Assembly (NCBI GenBank): GCA_046723645.1
Contig: JBKOUY010000226.1
Span: forward strand, 1-10,022
Length of the DNA stretch: 10,022 nt
Direction: 5' to 3'
Source of the DNA: DASQUK01 sp046723645
GTDB taxonomy: Bacteria; Actinomycetota; Acidimicrobiia; Acidimicrobiales; VFJN01
In this document: in pieces, positions 1 through 6,222 of the stretch
Layout of the letters: each line of letters opens with the position of its first letter
How positions within the stretch are numbered: the stretch's first letter is position 1
Notes under the pieces: model-generated
What the model was told of the DNA's origin: nothing
Seen by the model: only the letters and a program-made list of their open reading frames with translations
Database searches by the model: none
Made by a program: the position numbers and the translations under genes

Positions 1-1
1 T

Positions 2-145
2 AGCCCGGTACCGTCGAAGGCCGACGAGCGTGACCGGCTATGGCAACGCTGGGTCGCGGTTGACCCGAAGCTCGACGCGTATGCGGGCCGGCGGTCGGCC
101 GAGACGCCTGCGGTCGTCTTCGAACCGCGCAACGGGACTGCTTGA
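2..145 (+). CDS. Deazaflavin (F420)-dependent nitroreductase-family protein, C-terminal fragment (cut by window start)
   Basis: The open frame entering from the left encodes about 47 residues before a TGA at 143-145. It contains RDRLWQRWVAVDPKLDAY, then a conserved Arg-Arg pair and PAVVFEPRNG just before the stop. This layout (a Leu-Trp-x-Arg helix, Tyr and Arg, then a Pro-Val-Val-x-x-Glu-Pro strand) is what I know as the C-terminus of the split-barrel deazaflavin-dependent nitroreductase family (DUF385), 130-150 residue proteins that use cofactor F420 in actinobacteria. Only the last third is visible, so the cofactor-binding region cannot be checked and no substrate can be named. The gene upstream may be intact. 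A broken N-terminal fragment of the same general family lies at 860-1110 on the same strand, so these could be tandem paralogues. Confidence 0.7.
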   Translation, partial: SPVPSKADERDRLWQRWVAVDPKLDAYAGRRSAETPAVVFEPRNGTA

Positions 146-283
146 CACCGGGCGATGACGTCGGCCCCGTCAGGCAGGCGAGTGATCGTCACGAGACAGC
201 TACTCCGTGGAGAGCCGTTTTAGCGCAATCGCTCCGGCAGGACTGTCCTATAGCGCCGGGTCAGCCCGTGGGCCCGATGCGAG

Positions 284-646
284 TCAATGCCGCCACTCCT
301 CGTCCGAAGCCTGTGCGGTGAACAGCGGGAGCTGCTCGGTACGCTCAACCCGCGCGGTGAGCGGCTCCCATGTGCGGGCACCGCGGGGGCCGCGGGTGCG
401 GACCTCGAGCCGGTCGACCCTCAGCGCCCGGCTTGCGCCGTTGCCGTCGCGGACGCTCACGCTGCCGTCGTGCTCGCGCTCGACGACCGTGCCCTCATGC
501 CACCGCCCGCCGGGCCGCTTTCGCCAGCGGACGCGCTCGCCGGCCGACAGCCCGAGTGCCGCCAGCTCCGGACGCGGGGACACTGCCACTGGGTCAGCCC
601 GGCTCGGCGTCGGAGTCGGCCTCGACCGCGATCCTGAGGCATCCAC
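284..646 (-). CDS. Conserved small basic protein of unknown function with a likely SH3/KOW-like barrel core
   Basis: This 120-residue protein reads from a GTG at 646. An in-frame TGA lies five codons upstream (661-659), so the start cannot be much further out; a later GTG within DPVAV is an alternative, and no strong ribosome binding site is visible at either. A Pro/Arg-rich leader of about 28 residues precedes a compact core: GERVRWRKRPGGRWHEG, a turn with HDGSVSVRDG, ALRVDRLEVR, then RGARTWEPL and EQLPLF near the end. I recall similar hypothetical proteins from other actinobacteria with the same core pattern. The short strands split by Gly turns, with many Arg and Trp, suggest a small beta barrel that could bind nucleic acid, which is inference from pattern only. 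It is antisense to its flanks and sits between two deazaflavin-type gene fragments with no obvious partner. Confidence 0.7.
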   Translation of the reverse strand: MDASGSRSRPTPTPSRADPVAVSPRPELAALGLSAGERVRWRKRPGGRWHEGTVVEREHDGSVSVRDGNGASRALRVDRLEVRTRGPRGARTWEPLTARVERTEQLPLFTAQASDEEWRH

Positions 647-859
647 ACCAACAGCAAATCATGGGGCCTGCTCTCTGGACGGGCATGGGGCTTGCGCCTG
701 CGGTCGGCCGCGATGCCCTCCCTAGCTGCGGCCAGCTCGCGCGAAGCGTGCTCGTGCCGAGTCACGACGCGACCGCCGGGCCGGTGATCTACCGGCACTT
801 GAGGGGACTCTGACGGGCCAGACACCCCGGCGATCAGGCGCCGGCAGAATGGTTGGACG
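647..859. other. Intergenic stretch, possible eroded coding sequence
   Basis: No complete gene is visible between the small basic protein and the oxidoreductase fragment. On the minus strand the frame running through about 810-650 has a protein-like stretch (RHEHASRELAAAREGIAA, then a very basic tail), but it has no recognisable start or family and runs out of frame into the neighbouring gene. It may be a relic or simply a shadow frame. Confidence 0.25.
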
Positions 860-1110
860 ATCTCGACGGAGTCGGTCAAGACGTGGCTGGTCAAGCACGT
901 CGTGTCACCGATGGATCGCGTTTCTTTCGCTTCACAGATGGGCGCCTGCGGCTGACCGTGGGCCGGCCGGCCCTGCTCCTGTCGACTGTTGGGCGTCGGA
1001 CGGGCCAGGTGCGCGCGACGCCGATGTTCTATCTCCGAACCGATTCCAGACCGTCGTTCGGTACGGCGCAGGAGGGCGACGGCGCTCCGACGAGCGCACC
1101 AGCTGTAGGT
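860..1110 (+). pseudogene. Deazaflavin (F420)-dependent oxidoreductase-family N-terminal fragment, frameshifted
   Basis: Two frames together give a family-like N-terminus. From about 863 one frame reads STESVKTWLVKHVVSPMDR, up to the CGC at 917-919. After the two bases at 920-921 the next frame continues FFRFTDGRLRLTVGRPALLL, then STVGRRTGQVRATPMFYLR (about 922-1038). The Leu-Leu-x-Thr-x-Gly-Arg-x-(Ser/Thr)-Gly-x-x-Arg-x-(Thr)-Pro pattern is the hallmark of F420-dependent nitroreductase/DUF385 proteins. A single missing base at about 920 restores the reading. Beyond about 1040 no frame resembles the rest of the family, so the C-terminal half appears lost or further scrambled. No good start codon is visible either. 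The right edge is therefore approximate. The nitrilase follows about 120 bp downstream on the same strand. Confidence 0.6.
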
Positions 1111-1216
1111 AGTGAGCGCTCGTGCACGCGCTGGTGGCGTGACGCGCCATCGTCTGCCGGTGTTGCGGGTGGCGTGGGCGTCCCGTGGCGAGCGGTCCTA
1201 TCGTTACGGGACCGTC

Positions 1217-1221
1217 GGAGG
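1217..1221 (+). promoter_or_regulatory. Ribosome binding site of the nitrilase
   Basis: GGAGG at 1217-1221, within CGGAGGTGAT, is a near-perfect anti-Shine-Dalgarno match. It decides the start: three consecutive GTG codons follow at 1226, 1229 and 1232 (gaps of 4, 7 and 10 bases), and 1229 has the best spacing. Confidence 0.75.
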
Positions 1222-1228
1222 TGATGTG

Positions 1229-2179
1229 GTGGTGGTCGGGTCTCTCGTTGTTGGCGTGGTGCAGCGGCCGCCGGTGCTGCTCGACCGTGAGGCTACGCTG
1301 GCCCAGGCGGTGAAGTCTCTCCACGAGGCAGCCGATCAGAGCGCTGGGCTCGTGGTGTTCCCCGAGACGTATCTGCCGGGCTATCCGGCATGGATCTGGG
1401 ACCTCAAGCCGGGCACCGACTATGGGCTAACCAGCGAGATCCATGCCGAACTGCTGGCCAACAGTGTCGATCTGGCGGACGACGAACTCCTGGCGCTGTG
1501 CGACGCAGCGGGGGAGCGGCGAGTCACCGTTGTCGTCGGCGTTCACGAGCGCGACGGCCGATTCACGGGTGCGACCCTCTACAACACACTCGTCACCATC
1601 GGCCCTGACGGGTCGATCCTCAACCGTCACCGCAAGCTGGTCCCGACCAACCCGGAGCGCATGGTGTGGGGGCAGGGTGACGGGAGCGGGCTCCGGGCGG
1701 TCAACACGCCCTTTGGGCGCCTGGGTGGGCTCATTTGCTGGGAGAACTACATGCCGCTCGCCCGCTACGCGCTCTACGCGCAGGGTGTCGACGTGTACGT
1801 GGCATCGACGTGGGACTCCGGCGACACGTGGATCGCCACCATGCGCCACATCGCCGCCGAGGGGCGCTGCTGGGTCATCGGTTCCGGTTGTTCACTGCGA
1901 CCCGACGACGTGCCCACCGCGTTTCCGGGGCGGGAGCGGCTGTTCGTCGACGACGACTGGATCAACCCGGGCGACTCGATCGTGGTTGCCCCCGGCGGCA
2001 CGGTAGTGGCCGGTCCGCTGCACGAGGAGCACGGCATCCTCATAGCCGAGATCGATCCGAGCCGGGCAGCCCCCGACCATCGAACCCTCGATGTTGCCGG
2101 CCACTACAGCCGGCCCGACGTGTTCGAGCTTCGCATCGACCGCTCGCCACGGAACCCGGCCACCTTCACCGATAGCTGA
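1229..2179 (+). CDS. Nitrilase (carbon-nitrogen hydrolase family)
   Basis: Predicted cytoplasmic nitrilase of 316 residues, which would hydrolyse an organic nitrile to its carboxylic acid and ammonia. The Glu-Lys-Cys catalytic triad is complete: E46 in VVFPETYLPGYPAW, K136 in HRKLVPTNPERMVWGQGDGS, and C170 in GLICWENYMPLARYALY. The HRKL-x-PT-x-x-ER and CWEN-(Y/H)-MPL signatures separate true nitrilases from amidases and ureidopropionases of the same superfamily. Length is normal for the family (310-350). The frame stays open upstream to a GTG at 1112, but the extra Arg-rich residues do not look like a nitrilase N-terminus and the strong ribosome binding site favours 1229 (1226 possible). It appears monocistronic: the next gene starts 270 bp downstream. 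Substrate class (aliphatic, aromatic, arylacetonitrile) cannot be read from the sequence. Confidence 0.93.
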   Translation: MVVGSLVVGVVQRPPVLLDREATLAQAVKSLHEAADQSAGLVVFPETYLPGYPAWIWDLKPGTDYGLTSEIHAELLANSVDLADDELLALCDAAGERRVTVVVGVHERDGRFTGATLYNTLVTIGPDGSILNRHRKLVPTNPERMVWGQGDGSGLRAVNTPFGRLGGLICWENYMPLARYALYAQGVDVYVASTWDSGDTWIATMRHIAAEGRCWVIGSGCSLRPDDVPTAFPGRERLFVDDDWINPGDSIVVAPGGTVVAGPLHEEHGILIAEIDPSRAAPDHRTLDVAGHYSRPDVFELRIDRSPRNPATFTDS

Positions 2180-2197
2180 GCGCCAGGTCTCGGTCGG

Positions 2198-2217
2198 CGC
2201 TCCGCTCGGGGGGAGCG
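2198..2217 (+). terminator. Possible stem-loop after the nitrilase
   Basis: CGCTCC (2198-2203) pairs perfectly with GGAGCG (2212-2217) across an 8-base loop, 19 bases after the nitrilase stop. There is no T tract, which is usual for actinobacterial terminators but makes the call weak. The rest of 2180-2437 holds no gene I can support. Confidence 0.3.
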
Positions 2218-2437
2218 TGAGTCCAACGGCCACCGACCAGTCTCGAGCCCGGGAACTCCCCTCGCCGGCAGCAACCACGCGTCGGTCGACTGCTCCGGTG
2301 AGTCCTCGTCACCACGGCAAGCGACGACCGTGTGAGCCGAGACACGATGCTCAGGAGACGGTCACGAAGGATGAGTCACAAGAGGTGCCGTCGCTCGACA
2401 GGACGAAGTGATGCCTCATGATGCTGAACCCGTCGGT

Positions 2438-2442
2438 GGAGG
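2438..2442 (+). promoter_or_regulatory. Ribosome binding site deciding the start of the MOSC gene
   Basis: GGAGG at 2438-2442 lies 7 bases before the GTG at 2450. It favours that start over the in-frame ATG codons further upstream (from 2408), whose extra residues do not resemble the family N-terminus. Confidence 0.7.
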
Positions 2443-2449
2443 TGGTCGG

Positions 2450-3216
2450 GTGAACGCGCTCGGCACGGTCCTCCAATGCTGGCGTTACCCGGTCAAGTCG
2501 ATGCAGGGAGAGGCCCGAAGTGAGCTCTCGATCACCGCAGCCGGGGTCGACGGCGACCGCGGCTGGGCGGTGATCGACACCGCGGCCAACCGGATTTTGT
2601 CCGCAAAGCGGACCGGTGCCCTGCTCGGGGCCCGCGCCTCTGGCGACGCCATCGGGCTCCCCGATGGGTCCACCATCGCGCTCGAGGACCCGAACGCGTC
2701 CTTGGCGCTATCGCGCTGGCTGACGCGCGACGTCCGATTGGCGAAGCCCCGTCCGGGAGAGAAGCTCGCCTATCAGATGACCTTCGATCCACCCAACGAC
2801 GATGCCGAGTACTTCGACATACCCTCCCCAGAGGGCAGCTTCGTCGACCTCGCGCCGCTCCACCTGGTGACCACCGCGACCCTCGCTGGCTGCGCCGCGG
2901 CGCGGCCCGATCTGGACTGGGACGTTCGCCGCTTTCGCCCCAACCTGGTGATCGACCTCGACAGCGAGGCGTTCTGCGAGGACCGCTGGAGCGGTCACGC
3001 GATCCAGGTCGGCACCCAGGCCGCGCTGGAGGTCGTCCAACCGATGTGCGCTGCGCGATGCCGCTGCGTGCCCAGCCCGGTCTGCAACGCCAGCCACGAC
3101 TCTTCAGTGCTCTCAACGAGCTCAACACCGCGTTCCCCAACCACCTCGGTGTTTACGCCCGGGTTCGGACCCCAGGCCCGATCCGCGTCGGCGATCGAGT
3201 GGTGCTCCTGTCCTGA
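2450..3216 (+). pseudogene. MOSC-domain protein with N-terminal beta-barrel domain, one frameshift
   Basis: From the GTG at 2450 the protein begins with the MOSC N-terminal barrel: RYPVKSMQGE at residues 12-21, then GVDGDRGWAV and a Lys-Arg-Thr segment. The MOSC core follows, with FVDLAPLHLVTTATL, DVRRFRPNLVID and LEVVQP. After CCG at 3041-3043 the frame loses the family pattern, but skipping the two bases at 3044-3045 and reading from GTG at 3046 gives VRCAMPLRAQPGLQRQP, NTAFPNHLGVYARV and IRVGDRVVLLS, ending at TGA 3214-3216. This includes the conserved Cys and the typical VGD C-terminus. One missing base at about 3044 thus breaks an otherwise complete protein of about 255 residues. MOSC proteins relate to molybdenum-cofactor sulfurase and to reduction of N-hydroxylated compounds. 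Without repair the product would have a wrong tail running to 3334, antisense to the next gene. Confidence 0.85.
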
Positions 3217-3271
3217 CCGACGAGTCGCCTCGAACGTCGATGCGAAACGCGACGGTGCCGACGGTGAGCCG

Positions 3272-3285
3272 GGAGCCGGTGCTCC
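3272..3285. terminator. Short hairpin between convergent genes
   Basis: GGAGC (3272-3276) and GCTCC (3281-3285) pair around a CGGT loop. The hairpin ends one base before the stop codon of the minus-strand gene and lies 56 bases after the MOSC stop, so it could serve both convergent transcripts. It is short, with no T run, so the call is tentative. Confidence 0.3.
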
Positions 3286-3927
3286 TCAGGTGTCGGGGAG
3301 GCCGAAGCCCTCTTCCATTTGGAACTCGCCGTAGGTCGGCTTGCCGGCAGGCTGGTAGGTGGCCAGCACCGCGCCCTTGCCCATGGGCCGGCTGTCGACC
3401 AGCCGCAGCGCCGTTGGCGCGGCGCCGGCTTCGAACAGCCGCTTGCCGGTGCCGAGCACTATCGGTTCGATGAACAACCGGTACTCGTCGATGAGTCCGT
3501 GGGTGTGCAGGGTCTGGGCCAGCGCGGCGCTGCCATGGACCTGGATCTCGCCTGCGTACTGCTCCTTGAGTGTGGCCACTTGGCCCGGGATGTCGCTGCG
3601 AATGATCGTGGTGGGCTCCCAGTCGGCGTGTTCCAGTGTTGTCGAGACGACGTACTTGGGCAGGGTGTTGAGCCTCGACGCGATCGGGTCGTCCTTGTCG
3701 GGGAAGTTGGGCCAGCTGGCGGCGAAGATCTCGTAGGTTCGCCGCCCGAGGAGTATGGCCTCGGCCTTGGCGAACGCGTCGTTGGTGACCTCGCCCATGT
3801 CTTCGCTGAAATAGGGGAAGCTCCAGCCGCCGTGCGCGAACCCCCCGTCGCGGTCCTCGTCGGGGCCGCCGGGTGCCTGCATGACCCCGTCGAGGGTCAT
3901 GAAGGTTGCGATGGTGAGGGTGCCCAT
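3286..3927 (-). CDS. Dihydrofolate reductase-like / RibD C-terminal domain protein
   Basis: A 213-residue protein of the RibD C-terminal/dihydrofolate reductase fold. The N-terminus MGTLTIATFMTLDGVMQAPGG is diagnostic (D13-G14). A Gly-Arg-Arg-Thr-Tyr-Glu motif at about 61-66 fits the NADPH-binding segment, VHGSAALAQTL lies at about 130-140, and IDEYRLFIEPIVLGTGKRLF near the C-terminus is the family's second signature. The start at 3927 is fixed by AGGAG seven bases upstream (complement of 3935-3939); the frame extends 12 codons further but those residues are not family-like. These proteins are presumed NAD(P)H-dependent reductases of unknown substrate; many actinobacteria carry several, and they should not be assumed to be the essential folate or riboflavin enzymes. 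It is convergent with the MOSC gene, and about 140 bp separate its start from the broken exported protein upstream, so it is probably transcribed alone. Confidence 0.9.
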   Translation of the reverse strand: MGTLTIATFMTLDGVMQAPGGPDEDRDGGFAHGGWSFPYFSEDMGEVTNDAFAKAEAILLGRRTYEIFAASWPNFPDKDDPIASRLNTLPKYVVSTTLEHADWEPTTIIRSDIPGQVATLKEQYAGEIQVHGSAALAQTLHTHGLIDEYRLFIEPIVLGTGKRLFEAGAAPTALRLVDSRPMGKGAVLATYQPAGKPTYGEFQMEEGFGLPDT

Positions 3928-4042
3928 GTGCTTGCTCCTGACCTGAGCGTCGGTGGTGGTCACAAGTAGGACTGCCGCGGCCCCCGGAACTCATCGGGGA
4001 CGGAACCGGGACCCACCGCCGCAACAGCCGATCTTGCGGCCC

Positions 4043-4058
4043 GTGCACGACCGTGCAC
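4043..4058 (-). terminator. Possible terminator of the exported-protein gene
   Basis: Two copies of GTGCAC (4043-4048 and 4053-4058) are self-complementary and can pair across a 4-base loop. The hairpin starts 7 bases beyond the stop codon at 4066-4068 on the minus strand. There is no T tract. Confidence 0.4.
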
Positions 4059-4065
4059 CCCCGGA

Positions 4066-4627
4066 TCAGCCGGCGGGCAAGTAGCTCACGCAGTCCCCCT
4101 GGTTCCTGAAGTCCGGGAACGTGCGCCAGCCCCCGTGCTTGCACTGCCCCTTCGACGTGGGCGGCGGCTGTGCATCGGTGACGGCAAGGTCGCCTTCCGC
4201 GAGCGGCCCGCCGGCGAGTGGCGACGGTAGTTCCCCCGGCGCAATCGATCGGGGAAGTCGGGGCCCGCGCCGCCAGGAACTCGTCTGCTCGCTCGGCCGT
4301 GGTCCCGGCTGGTCGATTGTCGATCGCCACGGCGATGAAGTCGCCGAACATTTCGTCTGTGAACCCAATGACCGCGGTGTTGCCGGACACCTCGAGGCAC
4401 CTGAGCGGACCGGCGAGCACGATGTCGAACGGCTGGAACGAGATCTGACAGTGCGGGTTGGCACCGTCGGGATCACTCCGGACGTCCACGTTGATCAACG
4501 AGAGGAGACCGTCCTGGGTCCCGCCCGCTTCCGGTTACGGAATCCTCCACGGCGGACTGGGCCCACGCCGGTGCTCCCAGCGCGAGCACCGCGCCACGGC
4601 GAACGGCGCGATGACCCGCTTCGTCAC
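4066..4627 (-). pseudogene. Secreted actinobacterial protein with C-terminal GGW...NQGDC motif, three frameshifts
   Basis: Four pieces in shifting frames join into one exported protein. (1) GTG at 4627: VTKRVIAPFAVA, the start of a signal peptide. (2) From about 4592: AVLALGAPAWAQSAVEDS, the hydrophobic core and an Ala-x-Ala-type cleavage site, then VTGSG. (3) About 4525-4238: INVDVRSDPDGANPH, LRCLEVSGNTAVIGF, and on to APTSPIDCAG. (4) 4237-4066: ELPSPLAGGPLAEGD, VTDAQPPPTSK, QCKHGGWRTFPDFRNQGDC and a short tail before TGA. Junction 1 needs one added base at 4592-4594. Junction 3 is explained by one extra C in the run at 4233-4237. Junction 2 lies in 4505-4545. I know the Cys-Lys-x-Gly-Gly-Trp...Asn-Gln-Gly-Asp-Cys ending from small secreted actinobacterial proteins of unknown role. 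It faces the exported protein at 4860. Either a real pseudogene or an intact gene with indel errors. Confidence 0.75.
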
Positions 4628-4753
4628 CCTGTCCCCCCGCTGCCGCACTTCCCGGGCGGCCGTCTCGGCTTCCCCGGCATGTGTTTACCACCCCCGTCAC
4701 GGTCGAAACCGACCCCTGACCCTCTGCGGTCTGTCACACCCAGGAGCTCGCAG

Positions 4754-4766
4754 ACGCGCTTCGCGT
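4754..4766. repeat. Small inverted repeat next to a putative -35 box
   Basis: ACGCG (4754-4758) and CGCGT (4762-4766) form a perfect 5-bp inverted repeat with a 3-base spacer, directly abutting TTGACG at 4767. The position would suit an operator, but such a short GC-rich repeat can occur by chance. Confidence 0.3.
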
Positions 4767-4795
4767 TTGACGACCACGCTCCGTCGACCCATGAT
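4767..4795 (+). promoter_or_regulatory. Putative sigma-70-type promoter for the exported protein at 4860
   Basis: TTGACG (4767-4772) and CATGAT (4790-4795) are separated by exactly 17 bases. Transcription would start near 4802, giving a leader of about 58 bases that includes the three GACAAGGCGG repeats. It is the best -35/-10 pair I see in the 232-bp divergent region between the two exported-protein genes. Confidence 0.45.
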
Positions 4796-4821
4796 GTGGT
4801 GACCTGGGACGGACAGTCCAG

Positions 4822-4850
4822 GACAAGGCGGACAAGGCGGGACAAGGCGG
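4822..4850 (+). repeat. Three tandem copies of GACAAGGCGG upstream of the ribosome binding site
   Basis: GACAAGGCG (4822-4830), GACAAGGCGG (4831-4840) and GACAAGGCGG (4841-4850) are head-to-tail with a period of 9-10 bases, close to one helical turn. They end inside the Shine-Dalgarno sequence (GGAGG, 4850-4854) of the gene at 4860. They may be a protein-binding array in DNA or leader RNA, or a slippage product. Confidence 0.85.
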
Positions 4851-4859
4851 GAGGACATC

Positions 4860-5162
4860 ATGGCTATGAAGCGGCTGTTCGCGGGCGCGGTCTGTGCGGC
4901 TGCACTTGTGGTTGTTCCAGCGACTGCAGCGTTCGCCGGCGAGGTGAAAGGCCCTCCTAGGGTTGCTGACAACACCAATGAGACTGGGGCCCTGGATCAT
5001 GCCAACTCGGCGTGTGCCGCCAGCGGGCTGAATGACTTCGACTCAGACGAGGGACAGAACGAGTCTCAGGTTCAGACCGCGGCCGACTCCTGGAAGTACT
5101 ACGGGCTGCCGAAGGGCTCGCCAGGCAAGCTTGGCCTCTGCAGGGGCGGAGCCGGGGAGTAG
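4860..5162 (+). CDS. Small secreted protein of unknown function
   Basis: A 100-residue precursor with a clear Sec signal peptide: MAMKRLFAGAVCAAAL, a hydrophobic core, then Ala-Phe-Ala with predicted cleavage before G27. The mature part of about 74 residues starts GEVKGPP, contains HANSACAASGLNDFD, an acidic linker with DSDEGQNESQ, a WKYYGLP segment, and ends GLCRGGAGE. Its two cysteines (C52 and C94) could form one disulphide. I recall actinobacterial small exported proteins beginning Gly-Glu-Val-x-Gly with an Asn-Ser-x-Cys-x-x-Ser-Gly-Leu motif; none has a function I can name. The start at 4860 fits GGAGG at 4850-4854 (5-base gap); ATG 4866 is too distant. It is probably monocistronic: its own promoter candidate lies upstream and a strong hairpin follows. 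It is divergent from a second, broken exported protein. Confidence 0.85.
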   Translation: MAMKRLFAGAVCAAALVVVPATAAFAGEVKGPPRVADNTNETGALDHANSACAASGLNDFDSDEGQNESQVQTAADSWKYYGLPKGSPGKLGLCRGGAGE

Positions 5163-5177
5163 GACAGGCGCCGTGTT

Positions 5178-5206
5178 GTTGGCCCCGGCGTTTCACCGGG
5201 GCCAAC
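5178..5206 (+). terminator. Strong stem-loop terminator after the secreted protein
   Basis: GTTGGCCCCGG (5178-5188) pairs perfectly over 11 bp with CCGGGGCCAAC (5196-5206) around the loop CGTTTCA, 15 bases after the stop codon. It is followed by GGTTCTCTC rather than a T run, as is common in actinobacteria. It should isolate the small gene from the lactonase downstream. Confidence 0.8.
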
Positions 5207-5352
5207 GGTTCTCTCAGCCGCGCGCCGGGCAGCAGGATAGGCACGAAGTCGGACGGCCCATGCGGTTCGGCGTGCGGCTGCGTGTGCGATGAGTTCGCGG
5301 GGGCTGCGTCGTCAGACCTACCAGCTGAGTTGAGCGAGGAGGGATGTGCTCG

Positions 5353-6222
5353 ATGCCACAGCTCGCCAAGCCCCGCCTTCTTCTCGATGGTCTCGCGATC
5401 GGAGAGTCTCCGCGCTGGCACGACGGCCGTCTTTGGCTGTGCAACTGGGGCGCAGCCGAGATCGTGGCGATAGATCTCGACGGCTCGAGCGAGGTGATGG
5501 CGCGCGGGCCGGACGGTCTTGGCTGGAGCATCGCGTGGCTACCGGACGGGCGGATGCTCATTACCGGCGAGGAGCTGGTCCGCGTGGAACCCGACGGCTC
5601 GCGCGTGCAGCACGCCGATCTCGGCCACATCTCGCGCTACGGCTGGAACGAGATAACGGTGGATGGCCGCGGCAACGTGTACGTCAACACGATCAACTTC
5701 GACTTCGCCGAGTTCGGCGACGTCCTCACGACAGGCAAGGCACCCGGAAAGATCGCACTGGTGACTCCAGATGGGGAGGCTCGCGAGGTCGCCAGCGAGA
5801 TCGCCTTCCCAAACGGGATGGTCGTAACGCCGGACAACACGACGCTGATCATTGCGGAGTCTTTCGCGCAACGACTCACCGCCTTCGATATCGCTTCGGA
5901 CGGCAGCCTCTCGAACCGCCGGATATGGGCGGAACCGGTGGGGCCCGACGGCATCTGTCTCGACGCCGACGGTTGTATCTGGGCATCGTCTGGCGCGATG
6001 ACGAACGACTGCGCGCGCATCCGCGAGGGCCGCGACGTGCTCGAGCGGATCGATCTCGACCGGTCGTGCTTCGCGACCATGCTCGGGGGGCCCGACCGGC
6101 GCACGCTGTTCATGCTCGTTGCGGACTGGCGTGGGCCCGAGCGTGTCGACGACACGATCCAGGCTCGAACCGGACAGGTGCTCGTCGTGGATGCTCCTGC
6201 ACCTGGAGCTGGCTGGCCGTAA
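5353..6222 (+). CDS. SMP-30/gluconolactonase-like (LRE family) lactonase
   Basis: A 289-residue six-bladed beta-propeller protein of the SMP-30/gluconolactonase/LRE family, which hydrolyses sugar or other lactones using one divalent metal ion. The metal ligands are in place: E18 in IGESPRWHDGRLW, N154 in IAFPNGMVVTPD, and D199 in VGPDGICLDADG. Blade-type repeats include WLPDGRMLITG, ITVDGRGNVYV, TLIIAESFAQRLTAFDIASD and DRRTLFMLV. The C-terminus GAGWP is typical of a common actinobacterial subgroup, so the gene is complete. ATG 5353 suits the GAGGAGGG at 5336-5343 (gap about 10); ATG 5344 nearly touches that site and adds only MCS. The cysteine hydrolase starts 79 bp downstream on the same strand with no terminator between, so the two may be co-transcribed. 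The substrate is unknown. Confidence 0.93.
   Translation: MPQLAKPRLLLDGLAIGESPRWHDGRLWLCNWGAAEIVAIDLDGSSEVMARGPDGLGWSIAWLPDGRMLITGEELVRVEPDGSRVQHADLGHISRYGWNEITVDGRGNVYVNTINFDFAEFGDVLTTGKAPGKIALVTPDGEAREVASEIAFPNGMVVTPDNTTLIIAESFAQRLTAFDIASDGSLSNRRIWAEPVGPDGICLDADGCIWASSGAMTNDCARIREGRDVLERIDLDRSCFATMLGGPDRRTLFMLVADWRGPERVDDTIQARTGQVLVVDAPAPGAGWP

Noticed and set aside
457..894. A 145-codon minus-strand frame
   Set aside because: Overlaps the small basic protein in another frame, has no recognisable family, and its basic stretch at about 810-650 could not be tied to any known gene.
1112..1228. Longer N-terminus for the nitrilase from GTG 1112
   Set aside because: The added residues are Arg-rich and not family-like, while GGAGGTGAT directly precedes the GTG cluster at 1226-1232.
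1443..2006. A 187-codon plus-strand frame inside the nitrilase
   Set aside because: Ser/Arg/Thr-rich composition without motifs, overlapping the nitrilase with its complete catalytic triad.
2091..2411. A 106-codon frame bridging the nitrilase and the MOSC gene
   Set aside because: Starts within the nitrilase in another frame, low-complexity Ser/Thr/Arg/Pro composition, no ribosome binding site or family pattern.
3122..4498. A 458-codon open frame on the minus strand
   Set aside because: Only its first part (about 4498-4238) is real, as the middle piece of the frameshifted exported protein. The rest is an Arg/Pro/Gly-rich frame antisense or out of frame to the RibD-C-like gene and the MOSC gene.
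4822..4850. CRISPR-like array
   Set aside because: Three units of about 10 bases with no spacers and no cas genes; this is a simple tandem repeat.
4121..4960. A 279-codon plus-strand frame
   Set aside because: It runs antisense to the exported protein, across the divergent promoter region, and into the small secreted gene out of frame. Composition is Arg/Pro-rich with no motif.
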